The notes under the pieces: model-generated
Databases searched by the model: none
What the model saw: the letters and a program-made list of their open reading frames with translations, nothing else
What the model was told of the DNA's origin: nothing
Shown here: one piece after another, positions 45,683 to 55,800 of the stretch
Numbering within the stretch: the stretch's first letter is position 1
Layout: every line of letters begins with the position of its first letter
NCBI RefSeq assembly: GCF_001513975.1
Contig: NZ_KQ947992.1
Coordinates: 186,001-250,000, forward strand
Length of the DNA: 64,000 nt
Direction: 5' to 3'
Origin: Streptomyces curacoi
GTDB taxonomy: Bacteria > Actinomycetota > Actinomycetes > Streptomycetales > Streptomycetaceae
Made by a program: the position numbers and the translations under genes

Positions 45683-48600
45683 CGTGTCGTGCCTTTCCTG
45701 GAACGGAGCTTGTGCAGGGCCGCCTGGCGCTCACGGCGGGCGCTGCCTCGCCGGGCCGCTTCCTCATGGGGCGCGGGGTGGGGTGCGGTGTCCTCGGCCG
45801 GGGTGTCGAGCCGGGCCGCCACGGCGGCGACCGTCGGGTGCCGGAACAGGTCCATCAGGGTGAGGTCCCGGTACTCGGGGTGCTCCTGGAGCGCCGCGAG
45901 CACGGCCAGCAGCCGTATTGAATTGCCGCCCAGGTCGAAGAAGTTGTCGTGGACGCCGACCCGGTCCAGGGTCAGCACCTGCTGCCACACCCGGGCCACG
46001 CGCCGTTCGGACTCGGTGCGGGGAGCGGCGTACGCCTCGCCCGACCCGCGCCGCGCCGAAGGCGGTTCGGGCAGCCGCGACCGGTCGATCTTGCCGGAGC
46101 GGTTCAGCGGCAGCTCCGGCACGCGCACGAAGACCTCGGGGACCATGTAGCCGGGCAGCCGCACGGCCAGATGGGCCCGCAGTGCCGCGTCCGGCACCTC
46201 GCGGGAGGTGACGACGTACGCCACGAGCCGCTGCTCCGCCCCCTGGCCGCGTACCGCCGCCGCGGCGACCGTGACCTCGCCACGGCCCGCCAACAGGGCC
46301 TCGATCTCGCCGAGTTCGATCCGGTGGCCGCGCAGCTTCACCTGGGAGTCGCCGCGGCCGAGATAGTGCAGAACGCCGTGCGCGTCGATGCGGCACAGGT
46401 CTCCGGTGCGGTACATCCGGCTGCCGGGCGGCCCGTACGGGTCGGCCACGAAGCGTTCGGCGGTCATGCCGGGCCGGCCGATGTAGCCGCGGGCCAGGGA
46501 GGCACCGGCCACGTAGAGCTCGCCGGTCACGCCGACCGGGACCGGACGCAGCCGCCGGTCCAGGACACGGGCGCGGGTGCCCGGGACCGCCCGGCCGATC
46601 ACCACCGGTTCCCCCGGGCGCAGCTCGGCCGTGGTGGAGTACACCGTGGCCTCGCTCGGACCGTACGCGTTGACGATCCGGCGGCCCTTTTCGCCGAGCC
46701 GCTCCACCAGCTCGGCCGGACACGCCTCGCCGCCCACCGCGAGCGTGCGCAGCCCGGGCAGGGCGCCCGGGGCGCGGGGCAGGGTCATCGCGGCTGACGG
46801 CGGCAGGAAGACATAGGTGATACCGGAGTCCCTGAGCCGGGCCTGGAGCGCCTCGCCCAGCCGCTCGTCCTCCCGCGCGATGTGCAGCTCCGCGCCCGCG
46901 ACCCAGGGGAAGAACAGGTCGGAGACGGCCACGTCGAAACCGAACGACACGAACTGCAGCACGCGGTCGGTCTCCGTCACCGGGAACACGGGGCGCACGT
47001 TCACCGCGAGGTTGAGCAGGGCGCGGTGCTCGACCGCCACGCCCTTGGGGACGCCGGTGGAGCCGGAGGTGTAGAGGACGTACGCGAGGTCACTGGGCGC
47101 GCACGCCACCGGGTCGACCGCGGCAGTCGGTTCGGTGTCCTCGTCCACCCGCAGCCCCGGGACGTCCGACCCCGTCAGGCCCGTCGTCCCCTCCGCCGTG
47201 AGCAGCAGGGACGTGCCCGAGTCGGCGACCATGTGGGCGAGGCGGGCGGCCGGGTGCGCCGGGTCCAGCGGCACGTACGCGGCACCCGCGCGCAGGACCG
47301 CGAGGGCGGCGACGGCCATGTCGGCGCCGCGGGGCAGCAGGAGCCCGACGCGGTGCCCCCGGCGGACGCCTTGTGCGTGCAGCCGGGCGGCCAGGTGGTC
47401 GGCGCGTCGGAGGAGTTCGGCGTACGTCAGACGCACATCGCCGCAGACCAGTGCGGTGGCCTGCGGCCGTTCGGCGGCACGGTCCGCCACGAGGTCGGGT
47501 ACCAGGCGCTGCGTGGTGTGCGCCGCGTCCCGTCGTCGGGCGTCTGCGGGCTCGGCGTGGCCGGCCGCGCAGTTTCCCGCGCCCCTGAGGGGCGTCGCAG
47601 TCCCCTGGGCCAGCAGCCGCTCCCTCTCGTCCGCCGGGAGCATGTCGATGGCCGACAGGGGCGCCTCGGGCCGCTCCAGCAGACCGTCCAGCAGCGTCTC
47701 GAAGCAGCGCACCCAGTGCCGTACCGTCGCCGCCTCGAACAGGTCGCTGCGGTAGATGAGATACGCGGCGAGGTCCTCGCCCCACCGCTCCACCTGGAGA
47801 TGGAAGTCGAACTTGGCCGTGGCCAGCGGCACATGGACCCGCTCGACCTCCGCGCCGGCCAGCCCCAGCGTCAGCTCCGTGTCGTCGTCGTAGCCGAACA
47901 CCACCTGCACGACCGGGTCGTGGCTGATCTCCCGGGCCGGGGCCACCGCGTTCACGACCGCCTCGAAGGGGGCGTCCTGGTAGGGCTGGGAGTCCAGCAG
48001 CGCGGTGCGCAGGCGGTCGATCAGGCCGTGGTACGACGGGTCGCCGGACAGGTCGATGCGCAGGGCCAGGGTGTTGGTGAGCATGCCGACCATGTCCTGG
48101 AGTTCGGGGCGGTCCCGGCCGGAGACGGGGAAGCCGATCACCAGGTCATCGGCGCCGGACAGACGGCTCACGAACGCGGCGTACGCGGCGAACACCGCCA
48201 TGAACGGCGTACCGCCGCGCGCCCTCGCGGTCTCGGCGACCCGCTCACGGACCCGGGCCGGCAGCGTGAACCGCTCGGTGCCGCCCGCCGCCGAACGCAC
48301 CGCCCCGCGCGGCCGGTCCAGCGGCAGCGGCACCGTCTCGGGGGCGCCCCGCAGCCGTTCGGCCCAGTGCGCGACCGAGCCGGCGTACTCGCCGTTCGCC
48401 TGCCGCTCCCGCTGCCAGGCGGCGAAGTCGGGGAACTGGAGCGGGAGTTCGGGCGGCGTGTGGCGCAGGCCCTTGGTCTCGTTCTCGTAGGCGGCCGACA
48501 GCTCGCGCAGCAGGACGCCCAGCGACCAGCCGTCGCACACCAGGTGGTGGGCGACGAGCAGGATGCGGTGGCTGCCGTCGTCCACGGCGTACAGGGTGCA

Positions 48601-48999
48601 GCGCAGCAGCGGGCCGGTCGCCGGGTCGAAGGGGCGGGCGGCCTCCGCGCGCATCCGCCGTGCCACCTCGTCCGCCGGTGCGGCGGGCTCGGTGCGCAGC
48701 GCGGCCCGGCCCGTCGCCGACACGATCTGCACGGCCGTGCCGTCCTCGGCGGTCCTTACGACCGTCCGCAGCGACTCGTGCCGTGCCACCAGCCCGTCCA
48801 GGGCGCGGCCGAAGGCGGCCACGTCGAACGGGCCGCGCACGGCGTACGCGGCGGGCACGTTGTACTGGGCGGTGCCCGGGTTCATCCGGTCCAGGACGAG
48901 CAGCCGGGTCTGCGCGTCGGAGGCTGGGAACTCGTACTCCCCGCCCTGTTCCCCGCCCTCCGTGCCGGTGCCGTCCGATGGTTCAGTCGCTGTGTCCAA
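45679..48999 (-). CDS. NRPS-4: C-A-PCP
   Basis: A 1106-residue one-module synthetase. TTG 48999, with GGGGGAG 7 nt upstream, overlaps the NRPS-3 end by 17 nt. The condensation domain (~25-450) has intact HHLVCDGWS. The adenylation domain (~500-985) has YTSGSTGVPKG, NAYGPSE and the A10 Lys in NRSGKIDRS. The PCP (~1005-1075) has Ser in DLGGNSIRLLAV. Specificity residues read by eye are D-V-S-F-A-G-A-V-Y-K; I cannot assign a substrate. No TE or E domain. The PCP faces the KS-ACP protein encoded next, so it may pass an aminoacyl or peptidyl chain to a ketosynthase. Confidence 0.92.
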   Translation of the reverse strand: MDTATEPSDGTGTEGGEQGGEYEFPASDAQTRLLVLDRMNPGTAQYNVPAAYAVRGPFDVAAFGRALDGLVARHESLRTVVRTAEDGTAVQIVSATGRAALRTEPAAPADEVARRMRAEAARPFDPATGPLLRCTLYAVDDGSHRILLVAHHLVCDGWSLGVLLRELSAAYENETKGLRHTPPELPLQFPDFAAWQRERQANGEYAGSVAHWAERLRGAPETVPLPLDRPRGAVRSAAGGTERFTLPARVRERVAETARARGGTPFMAVFAAYAAFVSRLSGADDLVIGFPVSGRDRPELQDMVGMLTNTLALRIDLSGDPSYHGLIDRLRTALLDSQPYQDAPFEAVVNAVAPAREISHDPVVQVVFGYDDDTELTLGLAGAEVERVHVPLATAKFDFHLQVERWGEDLAAYLIYRSDLFEAATVRHWVRCFETLLDGLLERPEAPLSAIDMLPADERERLLAQGTATPLRGAGNCAAGHAEPADARRRDAAHTTQRLVPDLVADRAAERPQATALVCGDVRLTYAELLRRADHLAARLHAQGVRRGHRVGLLLPRGADMAVAALAVLRAGAAYVPLDPAHPAARLAHMVADSGTSLLLTAEGTTGLTGSDVPGLRVDEDTEPTAAVDPVACAPSDLAYVLYTSGSTGVPKGVAVEHRALLNLAVNVRPVFPVTETDRVLQFVSFGFDVAVSDLFFPWVAGAELHIAREDERLGEALQARLRDSGITYVFLPPSAAMTLPRAPGALPGLRTLAVGGEACPAELVERLGEKGRRIVNAYGPSEATVYSTTAELRPGEPVVIGRAVPGTRARVLDRRLRPVPVGVTGELYVAGASLARGYIGRPGMTAERFVADPYGPPGSRMYRTGDLCRIDAHGVLHYLGRGDSQVKLRGHRIELGEIEALLAGRGEVTVAAAAVRGQGAEQRLVAYVVTSREVPDAALRAHLAVRLPGYMVPEVFVRVPELPLNRSGKIDRSRLPEPPSARRGSGEAYAAPRTESERRVARVWQQVLTLDRVGVHDNFFDLGGNSIRLLAVLAALQEHPEYRDLTLMDLFRHPTVAAVAARLDTPAEDTAPHPAPHEEAARRGSARRERQAALHKLRSRKGTTR

Positions 49000-51900
49000 C
49001 GGTTCGCTCCCCCTGTGTACGGTTCCGTGCCGCCTTGTGTGCCGCGTCCTGTGCCGCCTTGTGCGTCGCGTCCTGTGCCGCCTTCTCGACGACCGCCGCG
49101 ATCCGTGCCGCCTGGGGCGGTTCGAAGACGTCGTAGTGCGTGCCCGGCAGGTCGTGGGCGTCGACTCCGGCGGCGCCGCGCAGCCAGCCCGCGACCTTCT
49201 CCGCGGTCGTGACGCCCTCGGGGTCCTCCGTCGCGGAGAACAGGGTCACGCGGCCGTCGTACGGCGGCGGGCTCCACGCGCGGTGCAGCCGGATGTGGTG
49301 GGCCATGGTGTCCACCAGCGCGTGTGTGCGCGCGTCGTCGAATCCGGCGATCAGGCTCTCGTCGTGCCGGGCCAGCGCGAACGCCTCCGCCCGGGTCGCC
49401 GGCACGGGTGCCTCGGGCGCGGTGATGCGCAGCAGCATGCTCAGGACCTTCGCCTCCACGACCGCCGGGTCCAGGGGGATCCGGGCGACCTCGGGCGGCT
49501 TGGGCAGGGTGTCCACCACACCGAGCAGCGCGACCTCCTCGCCGGCCCGGCGCAGCGCCACCGCGATCTCGTAGGAGAGCGGCCCGCCGAAGGACCAGCC
49601 GATCAGCAGATACGGGCCGTGCGGCTGGAGTGCGCGGATGCGCGCCACGTACGACTTGGCCAGCGCGCCGACGGTGGGCGCCAGCTGGGGGACCCCGGTG
49701 CTCAGGGCCGGTGTCTGCAGGACGTGCACCGGGCGGTCCTGGCCGAGCTGTGGGACGAGTCCGCGGTACCACCAGCCGAAGCCGGACCCCGGGTGCACAC
49801 AGAACAGCGGGGTGCGGTCCGCGCCGCCCGCGCGCAGGGTGAGCACGGGGGCGAGGCTGTCGTCGACGGCGCCCGGACCCGGGCCGCTGAGCCAGTCGGC
49901 CAGCGCGGCGGGCGTCGACGCCTCGAAGAGGCGCGGGACGGGGACCCGGACGCCCAGCTCGGCCTTGATACGGGAGGCCAGGCGCAGGGCGAGCAGGGAG
50001 TGCCCGCCGGCCGCGAAGAACTCAGTGTCCGGGTGCGCCGGGACGTCCAGCACCTCACCGAAGAGACGGCACAGGCCGCCCTCCAGCCCGGTGCGCGGCG
50101 CCCGCGCCGGCGGGGTGATCGCCGACGGGTCCGGCAGGGCCGCCCGGTCGACCTTGCCGTGCGCGGTGAGGGGGACGGCGTCGATGCGGGACCACAGGGA
50201 CGGGAGCAGGTGCGCGGGGAGGACCCGGGCCGCGTGCTCCCGTACGGCGTCCGGCGTGACGTCGTCCGCAAGGACCAGGTGGGCGACCAGGCGCTTGCCC
50301 CCGGCCGGGTCGGGAGCCGCGCCGACCACCGCGCGCACCACTCCGGGACAGCCGGCCAGCGCCGTCTCCACCTCCGCCGGTTCGATCCGGACGCCGCGCA
50401 CCTTCAGCTGGTCGTCCGCGCGCCCGGCGAACTCCAGGACGCCGTCGGCCGTCCGGCGGGCCAGATCGCCGGTGCGGTACATCCGGCCGCCGGCCGGCCC
50501 GTACGGGTCGGCGACTAAACGCTCGGCTGTCTGCCCGGGGCGGTTCAGGTACCCGTGGGCGAGCCCGCTCCCGGCGATGTACAACTCGCCCACCGTCCCG
50601 GCCGGTACGGGGCGCAGGAGGCGGTCGAGGACGTACGTACGGGTGTTGTCCAACGGCCGCCCGACCGGCACGGCCGCTCCGGGATCACCGTCGACGGGGT
50701 GGGCCGTCGCGAACACCGTCGTCTCGGTGGGCCCGTAGCCGTTGACGACCCGCGTGCCCGGGCAGTGCGCACGCACCCGGCGCACCGCCTCCGGCGCGAG
50801 CACGTCGCCGCCCGCCCAGACCTCGCGCGGGGTGCCGAGCACCTCGGGCGCGATCTCCGCGACGGTGCGCAGCAGTTCGGCGGTGAGCCACAGGGCGGTG
50901 ATCCGCGCCTCGGGCAGCAGCCTCCTGAGCAGGTCGGGGGTGACGGGGCCGGGCGGGGCGACCACCACCGTGCCGCCGTTCAGCAGGGGCACCCAGGTCT
51001 CGTAGGTGGCGGCGTCGAAGGTGTGCGGGCTGTGCAGGAGGACGCGCCGGTGGGCGCCGCCCGTGAAGCGGGTGTCGGCGGCGAGTTCGACGACGGCCCG
51101 GTGCGGGGTGACGATGCCCTTGGGTTCGCCCGTCGAGCCGGAGGTGTACATCACGTAGGCGGCGGATTCGGGGTGCACGGCCGCCCTCGGAGCGGTCGCG
51201 CGGGCGCCGTCCAGGCCCAGCACCCTCACGTGTTCCGGCAGCCGCACCTCCTCGGCCGCGACCGCCACCCGCACGTCCGCCGCCCCCACCAGCGCCCCCA
51301 GCCGCCCGGCCGGCGCCCCCCGATCCAGCGGCAGACAGCACGCGCCCGCCTTCAGCACCGCCAGCTGCGCGACGACCATGGCCACGGAACGGGCCAGCGG
51401 CAGCGCCACCGTGTCGCCGGGCCGCACTCCCGCCTCCCGCAGCCGCCCCGCCAGCCGGCCGGACGCGGCGTCGAGACCGCCGTACGTCAGCACCTCACCC
51501 GCCGACTCGACGGCCGGTGCCTCGGGCGTACGGGCCACCTGCTCGGCGAAGCGCCCGGGGATGCTCAGCGCCCCGGGCAGCGCACGCACCGGGCCCTCGG
51601 CGAGGGCGAGCAGCTGCCGCCGCTCCTGCCGTGGGAGGACGTCGAGCCGGTCGGCCGGCGTGCCGTGCGCGGCCGTCAGGACCTCGAAGGCGCGCGTCAG
51701 CCGGGTGGCGACCGTGGCCGCCGAGATGCCCCGGCGGCAGCTCACCCGCAGCAGCATCCGCTCCCCGGCGACGACGGCGACCGTCACCGGGTAGTGCGTC
51801 GCGTCCCGCGTCCCGACCAGCTCCACGGCCGGCGAGGGGCCTTCGGCGCGCGGGAAGTTCTCGAACGCCAGGACCGTGTCGAAGAGTTCGCCCGCGCCGG

Positions 51901-52885
51901 CCGCCCGCTGCACCTGCGACAGCCGTACGTGGTGATACGGCGCCAGCCGCAGCCGCTCGTCCTGGACGCGGGCCAGCAGCTCGTCGACGCCCTCGCCGGA
52001 GCGCAGCCGGATCCGCACCGGCAGCGTGTTGATGAACAGCCCCACCATCCGCTCGACACCGGGCAGATCATGCGGCCGGCCGGAGACGACCGCGCCGAAG
52101 ACCAGATCCTTGGCACCGGTCATCCGGGCCAGCACCAGGGCCCAGGCGGTCTGCGCCACGGTGTTGACGGTGACGCCCGCGTCGGCGGCCCGCCGGGCGA
52201 TCGCCGCTGTCAGCTCGGCGGACAGCTCGACGTCGACCGTGTCCTCCTGGCCGTCCGGCCCGTCGGGGGACAGCAGCGCGGGCCGCGTCAGACCGCCCAG
52301 GGCCGCCCGCCAGGCGGCCTCCGCGCGGGCCTGGTCCTGGCCGTTCAGCCAGACCAGGTACTGCTTGAAGGGCACGGCGGGCGGCAGCACGGCGCCCGTC
52401 GTCAGCGCTTCCAGATCCCGCGCGAGCAACGGCAGCGACCAGCCGTCGAGGAGGATGTGGTGCAGCGTCAGCAGGAGCTCCGCGCCCTTGTCGTGGCGCA
52501 CCAGCGCCGCCCGCACCAGCGGGGGCCGGGCCAGGTCGAAGCGGCGGCCCCGGTCCTCGGCCATGAGCCGCGCGAGCTCCGCCTCCGTCCCGTCCGGTGT
52601 CCGGCCGGTGAGGTCGGTCTCCGTCCAGGGCACCTTCACCGCGCCCGGGATCACCTGCACCGGCCGGTCGACGTGCTCGTGCCGGAAACACGCCCGCAGA
52701 TTGGGGTGCCGCTCCAGCAGCCCGGCCACGCCGGCCCGCAGCGCCCCGGCCGGGATGCCGGGGGCGACCCGGAACCGGGCCTGCACCAGATAGGGATCGG
52801 GGCGCTCCGGATCGCGCAGGGCGTGGAAGAGCAGGCCCTCCTGGGCGGGGGAGAGCGGCAGTACGTCCGCGATACGGCCGCCCAT
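48983..52885 (-). CDS. NRPS-3: C-A-PCP-TE (chain release)
   Basis: A 1300-residue synthetase. ATG 52885 overlaps the NRPS-2 stop as TGATG. The N-terminal C domain begins LPLSPAQEGLLFHAL, the form seen in domains that follow an epimerase (DCL type), with active HHILLDGWS. A (~450-950): YTSGSTGEPKG, NGYGPTETT, Lys in AHGKVDRA. Specificity residues by eye D-A-Y-W-W-G-G-V-F-K suggest valine or a similar aliphatic residue. PCP: Ser in AAGGHSLLALRL. TE (~1060-1290): FCVHPGSGFGWWY and nucleophile in LIGWSFGGPLSYE. It releases the product, but sits in the third of four NRPS genes. Confidence 0.93.
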   Translation of the reverse strand: MGGRIADVLPLSPAQEGLLFHALRDPERPDPYLVQARFRVAPGIPAGALRAGVAGLLERHPNLRACFRHEHVDRPVQVIPGAVKVPWTETDLTGRTPDGTEAELARLMAEDRGRRFDLARPPLVRAALVRHDKGAELLLTLHHILLDGWSLPLLARDLEALTTGAVLPPAVPFKQYLVWLNGQDQARAEAAWRAALGGLTRPALLSPDGPDGQEDTVDVELSAELTAAIARRAADAGVTVNTVAQTAWALVLARMTGAKDLVFGAVVSGRPHDLPGVERMVGLFINTLPVRIRLRSGEGVDELLARVQDERLRLAPYHHVRLSQVQRAAGAGELFDTVLAFENFPRAEGPSPAVELVGTRDATHYPVTVAVVAGERMLLRVSCRRGISAATVATRLTRAFEVLTAAHGTPADRLDVLPRQERRQLLALAEGPVRALPGALSIPGRFAEQVARTPEAPAVESAGEVLTYGGLDAASGRLAGRLREAGVRPGDTVALPLARSVAMVVAQLAVLKAGACCLPLDRGAPAGRLGALVGAADVRVAVAAEEVRLPEHVRVLGLDGARATAPRAAVHPESAAYVMYTSGSTGEPKGIVTPHRAVVELAADTRFTGGAHRRVLLHSPHTFDAATYETWVPLLNGGTVVVAPPGPVTPDLLRRLLPEARITALWLTAELLRTVAEIAPEVLGTPREVWAGGDVLAPEAVRRVRAHCPGTRVVNGYGPTETTVFATAHPVDGDPGAAVPVGRPLDNTRTYVLDRLLRPVPAGTVGELYIAGSGLAHGYLNRPGQTAERLVADPYGPAGGRMYRTGDLARRTADGVLEFAGRADDQLKVRGVRIEPAEVETALAGCPGVVRAVVGAAPDPAGGKRLVAHLVLADDVTPDAVREHAARVLPAHLLPSLWSRIDAVPLTAHGKVDRAALPDPSAITPPARAPRTGLEGGLCRLFGEVLDVPAHPDTEFFAAGGHSLLALRLASRIKAELGVRVPVPRLFEASTPAALADWLSGPGPGAVDDSLAPVLTLRAGGADRTPLFCVHPGSGFGWWYRGLVPQLGQDRPVHVLQTPALSTGVPQLAPTVGALAKSYVARIRALQPHGPYLLIGWSFGGPLSYEIAVALRRAGEEVALLGVVDTLPKPPEVARIPLDPAVVEAKVLSMLLRITAPEAPVPATRAEAFALARHDESLIAGFDDARTHALVDTMAHHIRLHRAWSPPPYDGRVTLFSATEDPEGVTTAEKVAGWLRGAAGVDAHDLPGTHYDVFEPPQAARIAAVVEKAAQDATHKAAQDAAHKAARNRTQGERTVGHSD

Positions 52886-55800
52886 CAGTCGTCCCCCTCG
52901 TCGTCCAGGGCGAAGGCCAGGTCGTCCTCCAGCAGGGCGAGCTGGTCCGAGGACAGGTCGACCAGTGGGAAGTCGGAGCCGGTGTGGCCGCCGGTGCCGT
53001 CACGGCGGGTGTGTTCGACCAGCACCTCGATGGCCCGGCACCACAGCCGGGCCAGTTCCAGCACCTCGTCCTCGCCGAGCACACCGCGCGCGTAGGAGAA
53101 CCCGGCGCTCAGACACAGCCGCCCGCCGTCCCGCTCCAGGACGAGCGCGTCCACCTCCACGGCGTGCCCGAGCGGCAGCGCGTCCGCGGTCATGCCGAGC
53201 AGCTCCCCGTCCGCGGTGTCGCCGCCGGAGAACCGGCCCAGGTAGTTGAAGCGCAGGTCCGGGACGGGCAGCGCGGCCAGCCTCGGGGCGGTGTCCGGGT
53301 TGAGGTGACGCAACAGACCCCAGCCGAGGCCGCCCGACGGGACCGCCCGCAGCTGCTCCTTGATCTGCTTGAGCGCCGCACCGGCCGCCTCCCGGCCGGG
53401 CTGCCAGAAGTCCGCGCCGAGCGCGTCGCCCGCGTCCAGCCGGACCGGGTACTGGGTGGTGAACCAGCCGACCGTGCGCGAGACGTCGGCGGGCCGGGAG
53501 AGCGCCTCGCGCCCGTGGCCCTCCAGATGGACCAGCAGGCCGGTGCCGTCGCCGCGCCGCCGGACCGCCGCCGCGGCCAGTGCCGTCAACAGCACGGCGT
53601 CCGCGCCGCAGTGGAAGGCCGCGGTCACCTCGGCCAGTGCCGCCTCGGTGACCTCGGGCGTCAGCTCGACGGTGAGCACGGCGCGGCGCGCCCCGACACC
53701 CCGGCCGCCCGCGATCCGCGCGTCCGGCCCGGCCAGCATCCGCTCCCACCAGGCCGACTCCGCCTCCGCAGGTTCGGGCCGGACCGCCTCCCGCGCCAGC
53801 AGCCGCGCCCAGCGCGCGAAGGAGGTGCCCGGACTGTCCGGCAGTGGTTCCCCGGCGAGCCCGGCCGCCAGCTCGGGGCCCAACAGCCGCCAGGAGACCC
53901 CGTCCACCGCCAGATGGTGCACCGTCAGCACGAGCAGTCCCCGCTGCCCGGGACCGGCGTCCAGCCAGGCGGCCCGCAGCATTTCGCCCTTCTCCGGGTC
54001 GAGCCGCACCGCCGCCGCCGACTCTTCGGCCACTTGACGCGGTTCGGCACCAGCGGGCAGGGCGACATGATCCACCGTCACCTCGGGGACGGCCTCCGGA
54101 ACCTCCAGCTCCCCCTCCACCAGGCGCATCCGCAAGGCGCCATGCCGCTCGACCAGCCCGCGCACCGCGGCCTCGACGCGCTCCCGGTCCGTGGCGCACG
54201 GCACGGGGAAGACCATCGACTGGGTGAACGCCGTGGCGTCCCCGCCCTGGGCGAGCCACCAGCGCATCACCGGAGTGAGCGGGAAACGCCCCGTGCCGGA
54301 GTCCTCCCCGAGGTCCTCCGCCTCCCGTGCCGTCAGCGCGAGCACGGCAGGCGTACGAGCCGTGAAGACATCACGCGGCGTGATGCCGAGCCCCGCCCGC
54401 CCCGCCAGCTGGATCGCCATGATGCTGTCGCCGCCCAGCCGGAAGAAGTCGTCGTCGGCACCGACCCGTTCGACGCCCAGCACCTCCTCGAACAGGGCGC
54501 ACAGGGTGACCTCGCGGACACCCGCCGGGGCACGCCCCAAGTCGCCCGGCCCGCTGCCCGGCGCGGGCAGTGCCGCCCGGTCCAGCTTGCCGTTGGGCGC
54601 CAGCGGCAGCTCGTCCAGCACCACCACGTCGGCCGGCACCAGGGCGGCGGGCAGCCGCCCGGCGGCGTACGCCAGCAGCGCGCCCGGCTCCGGTTCGGCG
54701 CCGGGGTGGCCCACGACGTACGCGACGAGCCGCGGCCTGCCCGGACGGTCCTCGCGTACGACGGCCGCCGCCTGCCCGACCGAGGGGTGCTGGGCGAGTA
54801 CGGCCGTGATCTCGCCCGGCTCGATCCGCCGGCCACGGATCTTCACCTGGTCGTCGGACCGGCCCAGGTACTCCAGCTGCCCGTCGTCCCGGCGGCGGGC
54901 CAGGTCGCCGGTGCGGTACATGCGCTCGCCGGGCGCCCCGCACGGGTCGGCGACGAACCGCTCGGCGGTCAGGCCCGGCCGGCCCAGATAGCCGTACGCC
55001 ACACCGGGACCCGCCAGATACAGCTCGCCGCACACCCCGGGCGGCACCGGACGCAGCCGCTCGTCGAGGACGTACACGCGCGTGCCCGGGAGCGGGCCGC
55101 CGATGGGCGGTGCCGTGCCGTCGCCGGTCAGGGGGCCGGAGACGGTGGCGGCGACGGTGCACTCGCTGGGCCCGTAGGCGTTGTGGAACCGGCGCCCGCC
55201 GACGGCCCAGCGGGCCACCAGATCCGGCGGGCACGCCTCCGCGCCCACGGCCAGCGCACGCAGCTGCGGGTACTCCCCGGCGGGCACGGTCGCCAGCACC
55301 GACGGCGGCAGCAGCGCGCAGCTGATCCGCCGGCCGGTCAGCACGTCCGCCAGCTCCTGCCCGGCCAGCGGGCCCTCCGGCGGTACGACCAGCGTGCCGC
55401 CGGACCCGAAGGCCAGACACAGCTCGGCCACGGAGATGTCGAAGGCGGGCGAGCCCAGCTGGAGCACCCTGCTGTCGGCGTCCAGCGCCAGCGCCGCCAC
55501 GAGGCCCTGGGCGAGGGCCGTCAGCCCCGTGTGCGGGACGACCACACCCTTGGGGCGGCCGGTGGAGCCCGAGGTGTGGATGACGTAGGCGGCGGCCGAA
55601 GGCGCCAACTCGCCGGTCACCAGCGGCGGTTCGGCGTAGGCCCGCTCGTCGAGGACCAGCGTGGGGACGTCCGTCTCCGGCACCACCCCGGGCTCACCCG
55701 CCACCACCAGGACCGGCGCCGCGTCCTCCAGCGCCAGCCGGATGCGCTCCGGCGGATAGTCGGGGTCGATCGGCAGATATGCGGCGCCGGTGCGCTGGAC

